Shown here one piece after another: positions 10,206 through 20,514 of a DNA stretch of 51,161 nt. Under the pieces are notes generated by a model, which worked only from the letters and a program-made list of their open reading frames with translations, did no database searches and was not told where the DNA came from. The stretch comes from Branchiostoma floridae. Lineage: Eukaryota > Chordata > Leptocardii > Amphioxiformes > Branchiostomatidae. The translations under genes were made by a program, and so were the position numbers. The DNA lies in the NCBI RefSeq assembly GCF_000003815.2, contig NC_049994.1:18498862-18550022 (forward strand), in the 5' to 3' direction. Positions within the stretch are counted from its first letter, which is position 1, and each line of letters begins with the position of its first letter.

Positions 10206-11738
10206 AGTACATTGTAACTGCAATGACACGTATGATTTATGATTTATTAATTCTATAGGCTACATGTATAATAAATATGTAAGGATTAAACTTAAAACTA
10301 TCTCACATTAACACTGGCAGAGCAAGAGGCACTAACCAGAGGCTGACTGGGCTTACATTAACTTTAAACTTAGTTTTTAAAAATGTGCAAATACAAATGG
10401 TTCAAAGAACCTCTTGTATTCATACAGCGAGTGGGGCTTAAAGTATTAATTAGTCAAAATACAGTTAAATGAAGGGTGAGAAAAACTCTGAGTAAACACA
10501 AATCTCATGGAACACAACAATGACAGAGGCAGTCACCTGTAAAATTTGACCTTGCCTCACCTTGAGGGGCATGGTTTCTCTAACACTGTAACAGGTGCAT
10601 TCATACAGGTGTGACAGACCCACAGGTATTCAGGAAAGGGGCCAATGATTGGTGCAGAATTTTTGTTTATAGACCACTGTTTAACTCAACGGACAAAGTG
10701 TCTTAAATATATAATCTGCAATCAGATAAGATATTATCAGTTATAATTTTCTAAACACGGCAGGTTTATGTGCCAAGTTAAAAATCCAAGTAGGAAAAGG
10801 GGCATCATCAAAGTTCTGTAGCCTGAATAACCAACAAGAGTCACTCAATAAACAACTGTTTATGGCAGAAGTGGCCAATAACAGGGCCTGTAACAAGTGT
10901 CCCTGACTAAAGACACCCTGAACTGAACTGGGGACAAGACCGATGATTCAGGCAGGCAGTCAAGGAAACAGTTTTTTGTCTTGAGGAAAGGTAAGCTGTC
11001 AGTTATATCATCAGCCTACATTAGTTTGACTGAAAACTACAACTAAACTCTTTCAGTACAAAGTTATTAAGCTTGACATTTGTTCCATAACTTCTAATTC
11101 TATTTTAAGTTTCACTTCCTGATACTGTTAGCTGTGTAATGTTTGGTCACACCCAATGACCAAACAATGTCTGTTACGTTACAGCTTTTGCTGGTGTGCT
11201 TTGCCTGTCTGTATCTGTATCATTCTGTATCTATATAGCTAGTATAACCGCCGTTTGGCGAAACACACCACCAACTGTCAGCATGCATTGTAATGTCAAA
11301 ATGTTTTCTTGTTTTTTAACAGAGTTCATACAGGATAGCTCAAATTTTAAGTTCAACAAAGATTTTGTTTGTTTGAACCTTTCTTTATTCATGTAAGTTC
11401 AATTCAGCCTGCAGGCCACTTATCATTGAGGTGATGATGGAAGAGGCAAGGGTCAGACAATTACTGTCAGTAACAGTTTACATAATTTAAAGTCCTATTC
11501 TCTGATAAGTCTAACATTATATACACAATTTTTACAGACCTATTCCTATACCTCTGTGATGGAGACATCACTGTACCTGATGTAAATGTTCCGGTACGCA
11601 TGCCTGGTGCTAACTGACTTCAGGTGACAACAACATGCCCCCAAAGCACAGAAGCAGTCACTGTGGGTTTTTTCTGGAGTTACAATGCAGTTGACCTTAG
11701 GGTAGTGTCTATTAGGCTGCTATTTTCAGGGCGCAAAA
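10206..11738 (+). other. Non-coding DNA upstream of the TRIM gene
   Basis: No coding exon is recognised on either strand. The stretch may contain promoter or 5' UTR exons of the TRIM gene, but nothing in it decides this. No Met-tRNA synthetase catalytic exon (for example TDEYGTATE or KFSKS) was found. Confidence 0.5.
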
Positions 11739-13516
11739 ATGGCGTCTCGTCCTGAATCTGCGTACAGACGAAAGATCCCGAAAGATCATCTCTCCTGTTG
11801 CATCTGCAGCGAGCCTTACACAAGGTCTAAGGCACTGCCATGTCAGCACAGCTACTGCCAGGAGTGTTTAGAAAACCAACAGAGGGTATCAACAGGAAGG
11901 TCGCTCAGATGCTCAGTGTGCCGCCATCTTGTAACTTTGCCCTCTGAGGGAGTGGCAGGGCTTCCTAACAACCATGATCTGGCCAACCTGTGTGAGGAAT
12001 TGTCCAAGAAGAACAGGTGTGGCTTCCACCCAACAAAAGATGTAGATCTATTTTGCCAGCAGTGCGAGGTGCCAGTTTGTAGTGAATGTATCGGGGATGG
12101 CCACCCTGGGCACAACGTCACAGGTATTAAACAGGTAGCAGAACAGATAAAAGCCAACATCAGGGCACAGCTCAACAGTGGACAACAGAAGATGGAAACC
12201 TTCTCAGCATTCCTCACAAAGATTGAAGATGTACAGAAAAGGCTGACAGACAACAAAACACAAACTCAACAAGAGATAAACAAAGCTTTTGATGAACAGG
12301 TACAGAAGTTGCAAAAACAAAGCGATGGGCTCTTGACTACTGTGGACAAAAGTCATAATGACAACATGGCTGCTTTGGCAGGACAGAGACACATTGTGCT
12401 GACTCAGCTGACTGAACTGTCCAGGCTTTGTGATGGTTCAGAAGAGCTTATAGAACAAGAAGATCCAGTCTCTCTTACACAGGACTTTAATCTGGCACAT
12501 AAACTTGCAAAATTTGGAAACACACAAACTCCTGAGATCTGTGAAACTAAACTTTGTTCATTTGAACCAAAGCAATCTGATGCATTGATAGAGCTGGGTA
12601 AGATAACAACAAAACCCATGTCAAACAAACAACCTTTGGTTCAGTCTAAAGAGACAAAGTGGGACCGCGTGGCGCAGTGGTAGCATGTTCGGATCTGCAC
12701 CGAGAGGTTGCGGGTTCGAATCCGTCTGTCGTGCCACCGATCTTGTGCCCTTGGGAAAGGCACTTTACACGACTTTCCACGCCCCGGAGAGGAGATAGGC
12801 GCCGCCAGGGGACTAAAATGCCTATTGATACAGCATAACATGTTGTGCTGCCCCTACGGCTGATTAATCAACCTACGGCTGATTAAAAGGCTATGGGACG
12901 AATGAATGAATGAATGAAAGAGACAAATACTGGACAGGTTAGAAGTACAAATGTCAGACCAATCAGGGTGGGGAATCAGCCTTGGGTGAGGAAAGTCAAG
13001 TTTGGGGGAATAGGATCAGGTAGGGGGGAATTTCTCCGTCCTTTGGGAGCAGCTGTCTCACAGGACAATGAGATTTACATTGCTGATCAGTTCAACACCA
13101 GAATCCAGGCGTTCACAATGGATGGTGTTTATATCAGAGAGTTCACAACAACTCTGCCAGGGGAAACTGGTGAAAAGTTAAAACCACATGATGTTGCTGT
13201 ATATCTGGTATCTGACATCAATAATCACTGTGTCCATGTCTTGGACAGAGAGGGGAACTTCAAGTTCAAGTTTGGGAGTGAGGGATCTGATGACAGTCAG
13301 TTGAAGAAACCTCAGGGCATTTGTGTTGGTGGGATGGGAAACATCATTGTGGCCGACAGAGGAAATGATTGTGTGAAAATGTTTGACAGTCAGGGCAGAT
13401 TTCTGTGTTACATTGGAAGTGGTATGAAGAGTCCCTGGGCTGTTGCTGTGTCACCAGGTGGAGATGTGGTGGTGACAGATTATGAGAACACTGTATCAGT
13501 CTGGACACAGGGTTAG
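11739..13516 (+). pseudogene. TRIM/NHL gene (RING, B-box, coiled coil, NHL) split by a SINE
   Basis: Intronless. The first frame (11739-12683, 314 aa, ATG in aaaATGg) has a C3HC4 RING (C20, C23, C35, H37, C40, C43, C58, C61), a type-2 B-box (C94-x2-H97 to H122-x2-H125) and a coiled coil to about residue 230. It stops inside the SINE. The second frame (12914-13516) has about four NHL-type blades (IYIADQFNTRIQAF, YLVSDINNHCVHVL, IIVADRGNDCVKMF, VVVTDYENTVSVW). Removing the SINE plus one target copy (269 nt) brings both frames into register, giving 502 aa. The family are E3 ubiquitin ligases whose NHL propeller binds RNA or protein. The present allele can make only a RING-B-box-coiled-coil protein with a short SINE-encoded tail WDRVAQW. 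Blade 2 looks a few residues short. Confidence 0.9.
12659..12916 (+). mobile_element. tRNA-derived SINE inserted in the TRIM coding sequence
   Basis: The 5' head is tRNA-like, with A-box-like tggcgcagtggtagc and an exact B box GGTTCGAATCC. A body with cttgggaaaggcacttta follows, then a (GAAT)n tail. It is flanked by the perfect 11-bp duplication aaagagacaaa (12648-12658 and 12917-12927). The same family occurs on the minus strand at 35.9-36.4 kb. The TAG that ends the TRIM frame comes from the A-box region. Confidence 0.95.
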
Positions 13517-13574
13517 TGATGTACCATGTAGGAAAATGATCACACTACAATCATTTACAAGTTGCCAATACTAG

Positions 13575-13705
13575 GGCAACAATTCTGTGTCACATTGGAT
13601 TTTAAAAGGATATGGAGATGTGGTGGTGACTGATAGACACTGTATCAGTCTGGACACAGAATTAGTGCTGTACCATGTAGGAGAAAAATCACACTGAAAT
13701 ATAAA
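13575..13705 (+). repeat. Decayed partial duplicate of the last NHL blade and 3' end
   Basis: This stretch repeats 13395-13540 imperfectly: ttctgtgt-cacattgga, ggagatgtggtggtgac, cactgtatcagtctggacacag, then ttagtg-tgtaccatgtagga. Parts of the blade are deleted and the frame is lost. It is a tandem duplication of the terminal coding segment plus 3' flank. An AATAAA-type signal follows near 13718. Confidence 0.8.
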
Positions 13706-14135
13706 TTGCCCATACAAAATAAATAATGATCCAGCTAGAGTATAATATCACGTGATTGTCAATATGGAAACTGTTTTGTATTGGCATTGAGCAAAACTAC
13801 TTTAGTACATTATATACTACACTAAGGTGGTGATTATTCGAATTGATTAGCACACTCTTTGTAGTACTCAGTTTCACAAAGAATACAAAGCTAACAAATA
13901 TCTGTTACATGAATATACTGGATGTAATTTTTTGTTCATTTTGAATTTCTTGAATGTCTTTTGTACATCTATTAGGGTACCAAAATCAGCTGCAATACAA
14001 GGCATTTAAAATACATGACTTTGTATATACCTTACCTTGTATATTGTTTATATACATGTATCTTACGATTTACTATAAAAGACCTACCCTTTCTTATCCA
14101 GTATAGAATTCTGACGGGGTTGACTTGGTAGGGGT
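13706..14135. other. Non-coding spacer between TRIM and the MARS1 exons
   Basis: AT-rich and without coding exons on either strand. It contains ATGTA/TACAT-rich stretches only. Confidence 0.5.
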
Positions 14136-14256
14136 GAATGGTGAATGGTGTAGATAAAATATTTTAATATTTTGTCTACACCATTCACCATTCATATTTT
14201 AGATAATCTGTACATGATTTCTTAAAAGAAATCATGTACAGATTATCTAAAATATG
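14136..14256. repeat. Two abutting near-perfect palindromes with 2-bp loops
   Basis: Palindrome 1 has arms 14136-14163 and 14166-14193 (28 bp, one mismatch) around tt. Palindrome 2 has arms 14193-14223 and 14226-14256 (31 bp, perfect) around aa. They share base 14193. They lie 39 bp downstream of the MARS1 exon ending at 14296, in the next intron or beyond. No target duplications are evident. Confidence 0.95.
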
Positions 14257-14295
14257 ACAATGAGAAACAGTAAAGGAACAAAGTACCAACCTTAC

Positions 14296-16423
14296 ACGCT
14301 GACACGCCCTTGCCCTTGGTAACCGTTGCTACGGCGGACTTGAAGGCCTCGTAAGTTGAGAAGTTCTGAAACCAGTCTACAATCCCTGAGTACCTCGTCA
14401 ACTCATCTGGAGGGTGAAATGACAAAAATGTTTGTTGTACACTTTTAATTTGCACACTACTAATGTGTGTATACAGCATGTTATTGACGTTTAATTGTGA
14501 GAAAAAAATAAAAGTTGTTTCTGTAATCCTTAAGTCTGATGTATTATTTTGTTTTTCTACTACTAACTATACCTACCTGTACTGACCAAAGTCATGCATT
14601 TTATCTCAATAGTATCTGATACAAATTTCAAATGTTTGAGATACTATTTATGATTTCTAAAACTAAACAATATTGTAGTAATTTGTACTGGTAGATGCAA
14701 CAGTCTTCATGATCAAACTGAACACTTCTGATGCTGAGCTGATCATCTATTATTTATTTTTTCTTTATACAGGGTTGGCATGCTGCTTGCTTGCATCATG
14801 AGTAGGTTTCTTTCAAAGGTCACAAAGATGTACAATAACAAAGTATCTCAATGCTTGAATTCTAATTCTTTATAAACTTTCATTCTTTAATTCTTAAAAA
14901 AAATAAATTTGATCCTTGATACAATTGAAATAAAAGTTTTGATTCAAGTCATAACTGTAGCATTGCAATCAGACATTGTGACTTTTCTTGGGGAAACTAC
15001 AAATTTGTACAATAGTGAATCTTCTGTAACAATGAAGAGCAAAGGCTCTTGTTAACTCACCTGCCAGCTTAGGAGAGTCTCCATAGAGAGGGAAGAGCGC
15101 TGACCAGACTACTACATCAGCTGATGTCACTGAGCTCTGTTTTAAACACAAACATATCAAACAACATCACTTATGACAAACAAATAACATGAATCCACTG
15201 CTTTTCAATGCATTTTACACTTTCAAAATGATTGCTTGACAGTCAATATTTATCATAATAGAGAGATTCCTCAATCAGTGATGAGGTTGGTAAGGTGTTC
15301 ATGTTGTTAAGGTGGTTGACTTGGAATCTGAGGTTCTGGGTTCGAATCCCCAGGAGGTATCAAAGTTGTTTCCTTGCTAGAGGCACTTTACACCTACATA
15401 TTTCTTCACTTAATTCAAGTGAAAATGAGTGCCTAGTTTCAGATAGGGATGTTCCTCAGATGGGATATAAACCCAGACGCCAAGTGTTTGAGAGCAACAC
15501 CTCAAGCACATTACAAAAGCCACAACTCTCATCAAAAAGGGTAGGGGTCCTAAGTGAGTAGATGAAACCTTACAGCTATCATATATTATTACATATTACT
15601 TTCTATACAAAATTGGTACACTTAAACTTGACCTTAAGGCGGCTTACCAGATATGTGGAACAAAACAAAACAAAGCGGGCAGTAAGAGAAACAAAGGTTT
15701 GGCCACTTGATGGCAACTTACCCCAACAATGTATTGCCTGTCCTTCAGTGCCTTGTCCAGATGTTCCAACAGAGGAACCACAGCAGCTAACAGGGCACCG
15801 TCCTTCTTACCCTGTCCTACACAGGACACAAGGTATGGGGCCAGGAATGGCTGGAGGAAAATGAAACAAGGACATGTTGTAAAGGTGCTTCAGCTCAATA
15901 TTAATTACTATGGTTTACTGCTGGGGAAAAACAGAACAAAGTTATCTTAACAAAGATGGTTCAGTTAAGTATGGAGTAACATATTATATTGGGCCTTGAC
16001 ATGGAGGGCGACTGTACTAGTCAGTGTTACATGTACATGTACATGGGAACTTGGAAAATCTATACAAACTACTAGTACAATGAATGAACCCATTGAATGA
16101 GTGAATGAATAAATAGATGAATAAGTGTATAAGTGAATGCAAGAAAAATGCATGAAAGACTCAATGAAAAGAAGGATGGATGGATGATGGATGGATGGAT
16201 GGATGGATGGATGGAAGGATGGATGGATGGATGGATAGAAGGATGGATGGATGGATGGATGGATGGATGGATGGATGGATGGATGGAAGGATGGATGGAT
16301 GGATGGATGACTTAATTAATTAATTAATAACTGGATGGTTTAATCACCTGTAGTTGAGAACTCTCCCATTCCAGCCACTCATCAACTTGGAAGTCATCAG
16401 TGTCTTTGTTACCAAACAAATAC
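14296..16423 (-). CDS. MARS1: Methionyl-tRNA synthetase, cytosolic: N-terminal GST-like exons (partial)
   Basis: Four exons in minus order: 16423-16348, 15850-15722, 15136-15061 and 14406-14296, all with AG/GT borders and matching phases. They read [20 protein letters not shown], then [20 protein letters not shown], then [20 protein letters not shown], then [20 protein letters not shown]. Order and content match the GST-C-like appendix of animal MARS1 (WLEWE, VVQGKK, ADIVLWGALYP, SWFQTLS), which docks the enzyme into the multi-synthetase complex. The last donor is ambiguous (14295 or 14290). The first ~70 residues are not seen and may lie in the gap at 16576. No catalytic (HIGH/KMSKS) exon follows within the window, so the gene is either split by very long introns, truncated or misassembled. 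Confidence 0.8.
15295..15400 (+). mobile_element. Old tRNA-derived SINE fragment
   Basis: An exact B box (GGTTCGAATCC) lies at about 15339-15350, with a degraded A-box region upstream. An aggcactttacac word follows that is shared with the SINEs at 12.7 and 36.3 kb. It sits in intron DNA upstream of the MARS1 exon 15136-15061. No clear target duplication. Confidence 0.6.
16168..16312. repeat. (GGAT)n microsatellite
   Basis: About 145 bp of near-perfect ATGG/GGAT tetranucleotide repeat with a few A-for-G changes, followed by (TTAA)n. It gives an artefactual MDGW-rich open frame. It lies in a MARS1 intron. Confidence 0.97.
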
Positions 16424-16575
16424 CTGAGGGGGAAATAAAAAGGAACATATCTCTTAAAAAACTGGGAGTCCGGAGGTGTAGGACGATAAACTTTTAGTGC
16501 AAATTAAAATTACACACAAAATCTTGGGTTATAATCCACTCTTAAACTTTTCTGTTCATGCTGATCATTCAGCAT

Positions 16576-16675
16576 NNNNNNNNNNNNNNNNNNNNNNNNN
16601 NNNNNNNNNNNNNNNNNNNNNNNNNNNNNNNNNNNNNNNNNNNNNNNNNNNNNNNNNNNNNNNNNNNNNNNNNNN
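16576..16675. other. Assembly gap (100 N)
   Basis: Exactly 100 N just upstream (minus sense) of the first MARS1 exon found. Missing N-terminal MARS1 exons could be here. Confidence 0.99.
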
Positions 16676-17049
16676 CTTTGGTATTTTACTTAGTGTCATC
16701 CCTGTCCTTTTTTCGCCTTGAAATGTTTCAGGGCTCAATATTCAGTTTTCTGGCAATGTCAAGAATATAATGTATACCAGACAAAGTGTACAATTGTAGT
16801 ACTTTTATGAATGTTATCAATATAATCAAATGTCTAAGAACACCACCAGTCAAAAGTTAGGTGCACAGGTCCAATTCTGGGTGCACATTCACCCACTACA
16901 TGTGTTTCTAGCCCTACTACTGAAAAGTATTTGCTTAATTGTAACTAAAACCAGCTCATTGGGAAACTCGTAATACTGTCTGCCATTTTAACCTTCAATT
17001 AAACTTGCTTAGAAAGCCTGTCGACACCAAATTTGTATTAGTTATGGGA

Positions 17050-17440
17050 TGAAGCAGCAAGGAGAAGTACTATTTTTAGGTGACTTTTTAGCTTGCTGCC
17101 ATATTTTTAGCTTGCTGTACATGCTATCTTCCTCCAGTCCCAAGTGCACTGGAGGAAGATCTCAGGATTGGTATGAGCAAGAGTAAGTGCTATGTCTATG
17201 TACATGTATTATATATTTTATGTGTGGTTCAAAACTCCAACAATAGATAACTGTGGCCCACATGTATTATATTGTTTGCAATGAAATGCCAGTAAGGAGA
17301 AGCCATATTTCAGATTGCTTTTTTTTTAGCTTGCTACCATTATTCAGTATACATACTATGTCTACATATTTATGTGTGGGTCACAACACCAACAATAGCT
17401 ACCTGTAACCCACATGTATTGTACTGTTTGCAATCGAGTC
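17050..17440. repeat. Degenerate ~152-bp tandem repeat
   Basis: cacatgtattatattgtttg at about 17259 recurs as cacatgtattgtactgtttg at about 17411. The preceding words (tatgtgtgg-tca-aac-ccaacaatag) and the aaggagaag / tttttagcttgct words also recur at 17059-17095 and 17296-17335. No coding exon is seen between 16676 and 17576. Confidence 0.65.
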
Positions 17441-17576
17441 AAATCTACTGCCCAATACACAGAGAGAAAGCACAGGGAAAACTGCAGTCACCCCAACCAC
17501 CAGCCACCAGCCACCTCTACCTATAACCCTCCTCCAAGCCACGCCACCACCGCGGAACGCTCAAAACCTGACTTAC

Positions 17577-17894
17577 GATCCCCGCCATCTTGCGTGCTTT
17601 GTTTATCGTGGCGTACGGCGGTTCTTCCGGCGCTCCAGCAGACAGCGAAGGCGCCGTAGCCGACAGCTTTGCGTCCGGCAGGCTTCCCTTGACGTCGGGA
17701 AGGCTCGCCTTGACGTCCGGCTCGCCACCTACTTGGACCGAGGACCACCCGGGGGATGTTCGCGCTGATCTCCTCGAGGAGTGATGGTTCTTCAGCGGAG
17801 GGAACGTTCGGCGTCTTGACGTCAGGGCCGTTCAGGGACACGTTGGGGCCATTGATGGAGGCACTGGGGGCATCGCCCTTCAAGCCCATGTCTG
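17577..17894 (-). CDS. AHNAK-like repeat coding fragment, with a frame switch
   Basis: Leaving the gap on the minus strand, the sequence reads GDAPSASINGPNVSLNGPDV then EEPSLLEEISANIP. After a +1 change of frame near 17730-17740 it reads GEPDVKASLPDVKGSLPD then EEPPYATINKARKMAG and meets a good donor (GTAAGT, 17571-17576). PDVK-rich repeats of this kind resemble the central repeats of AHNAK/periaxin-like scaffold proteins. The two halves are each protein-like and GC-rich but lie in different frames. No intron longer than 20 nt could join them. A sequencing indel or a real frameshift is likely. Whether this belongs to the ankyrin-Roc gene upstream or to a separate gene is hidden by the gap. 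Confidence 0.55.
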
Positions 17895-17994
17895 NNNNNN
17901 NNNNNNNNNNNNNNNNNNNNNNNNNNNNNNNNNNNNNNNNNNNNNNNNNNNNNNNNNNNNNNNNNNNNNNNNNNNNNNNNNNNNNNNNNNNNNN
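17895..17994. other. Assembly gap (100 N)
   Basis: Exactly 100 N, interrupting the Roc coding exon that ends at 17995 on its upstream side. Confidence 0.99.
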
Positions 17995-18466
17995 GCTACA
18001 GCCACCCCCGGGGTGGGGCTGAAGACCGACAGTTTTCTGAACCTCCTCTTCATGTTCCGGAAAGTACATTCTAAGAAGCCAGTCTGCAAAGAAATGGAGC
18101 AATTACAATCCTTCTGAGGAGGTTAGTATTTTGTACCGTTTTCTTTATGTCGGCCGACCATACACGTTACGAAAACGGTACAAAATCGGAACCTTGCGCC
18201 CGGAATCAGAATATGGATTCTGAATATAATGATAATAATAATAATGATAATGATCTGGTGTATTTTGCCAACCGGTAGGTACCCAATGAGGCTGATTAAT
18301 GTGGGCAACTCCTCGAGCACGGGACCCCGTTTTACGTCACTCCCGGAAGACGATGTCGTGGAATATGGATAAAAGCTCTCTACCTAGTATCTTGTTTGTA
18401 TCTATTTGTATCTCTCTCTCTCTCTCCTCTCTCTCTGAGAGGGAGAGATAGACTTCGCGAAATCTA

Positions 18467-18527
<61 letters not shown>

Positions 18528-20483
18528 CATCATCATCATCATCGCTCGGCTGCACCGCAGGCGACTGCAAGCCTTCTCCAGTTCCGACTATACATCGTAT
18601 GTTTCTTTTTCCTCCGTATACATTAATATGTCTGCCTTGAAAGCAGTGTTTAACACTCGGATGGTCTACTAGTCCCCTGGCTAAAGAAAACAGAAAAAAA
18701 AGGACAAAAACGTCTGAAACATGCCAACAACACAGCCAGAATGCAACCTTTGCTTGGAGAGTTCTATGAGGCATGAAACAGTATGTTATCCTGCATATTC
18801 CGACATTTGTTTCATTCTATATAATATTATATTAGTATGCAGGTTCTTACCTTTGGCAAAATAGCTGCCAAAGATGTTTTTCCGACCTGCCCGTCTCCAC
18901 AGAGAAACAGTTTGACTGTTGTCCCCTCTTCAGACCCCACGGAGGAGACCAGCTCGCTGTACTCCGCCTGCTTCCGTGTTTCTGTCTGCAGGTTTACGGT
19001 TTAGTTGGTGGTTAGGCTGAGTGTGATGTGATCACAGAATGGTATCGACAAATGGTGTTTTGGAGTCAGAGCAAACTTCTAGAATGATTCAGATTTATTG
19101 AAACTGCAAACATTATACAATATATGTCAAATTACCTAAACGTGGCCATCACAATGTAACCCATAGACCATTTTGAAATATCATAACATATTTGCAATAT
19201 ATTCATTTTGTCGTTACTTTTTTGTCCAATTATATTTTTTGACACTTGAACTCACAGTGTAGTCTTTACTGCGTTCCGTGTATTTCCGTGCAGGGTGCTC
19301 GGCCCACCAATCTTTTTTCAAAAGTATGAATATTTTTCTTTTTTTCATGATTTCTTTCGATGACAAGTAAATGGTCAGACAGAAAATTAAGCATCTTCGA
19401 AACGTCTCTGCTTTGTTAAAAATCGGGAAGTACAAAAGTGTATTCTCTTTGATGATGGTTTGCTTCCTGGAGGTTGTATACCACTTTTCCGACGCGGAGT
19501 TGCGATCAACATTTTGTCATTTGCCATTATAGTGGGTCAGTAATGAATAACTGCATAACCTACCTCTAGCAATAGCTTTGTATCTTTGCCAAGTCCTGCT
19601 GCGATATTGTCAATTGGGCGCTTGTGGTCCTGAAACCAGAAAATAATTGGAACCGTTCGAACAGCTTCAAGTCTGGAAGTCTGTCTCATCTTTCGAGAAA
19701 AAATAAACTGTTGTTAAAGAGTTTTTAGAAATATATATAACATTTTAAACAAGAGTTCGGAGACCTCATATCCCCATGAAATATTTTGATTATGCAAATG
19801 ACTTTTACATCTGCATGATCTATGCCTGGTTATGCCCACCTTTTACTACACAGGTCACAAATTGGTGATTCAATCATTTACTACAAATGCTTAGAAGAAT
19901 CGGGACACTTACACATTACTTATTGCATAATTGGTATCTGTTAATCTTGCACCTGGCACAAAATACATTTTTTACAAGTATTTGAGTCCTATAATGGAAA
20001 CACTCTATATATACATTTTTCTTATTTATTATTATGTATACCAATTAAGTCCTAATTTGCATGATTTGCAATTTATTATGTGTATCTTTGCCAAAGATAC
20101 TTGCATACTAAATATTATGAAAATCTGTCGTTCCTATGTTCAGTTACGCTCCTTGGAAGACTAACAAAAACGCCCTGCAGTTAAAGGGAAACCGCTAGGA
20201 ACCCAATGTACGTCGCGTCTTCCTTATATCACAAGCTATCTGTCACCAAAAATCAAGACCATATCATGTCCAGGTTAAAGTATCCAAAATGATTGAAGTT
20301 TTGCTGCAGTACCAATGTCACATACTAGGGGGCCCACAATGGACCTAGACCTTTGTCTTTCCAACACCTACATACATGACCAAATGTCATCGTAATCCAT
20401 CATGAAGTTCTTGAGTTATGCAAAAATCCACACTCACGCACACACAAAGACAGACATACAGACACACACACTGGCACACACAG

Positions 20484-20514
<31 letters not shown>

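Noticed and set aside
12665-12740. tRNA gene
   Set aside because: A- and B-box-like motifs are present, but no consistent cloverleaf or anticodon arm; it is the head of a SINE with target duplication and GAAT tail. The same applies at 15.3, 36.3 and 49.5 kb.
12659-12920. SINE in TRIM treated as a retained intron (GT at 12659, AG at 12919-12920)
   Set aside because: Removing 262 nt does not restore the reading frame; removing 269 nt (SINE plus target copy) does.
16133-16315. MDGW-rich open frame
   Set aside because: Translation of a GGAT microsatellite.
17720-17745. 20-nt micro-intron to reconcile the two AHNAK-like frames
   Set aside because: Too short for spliceosomal removal; an indel is simpler.
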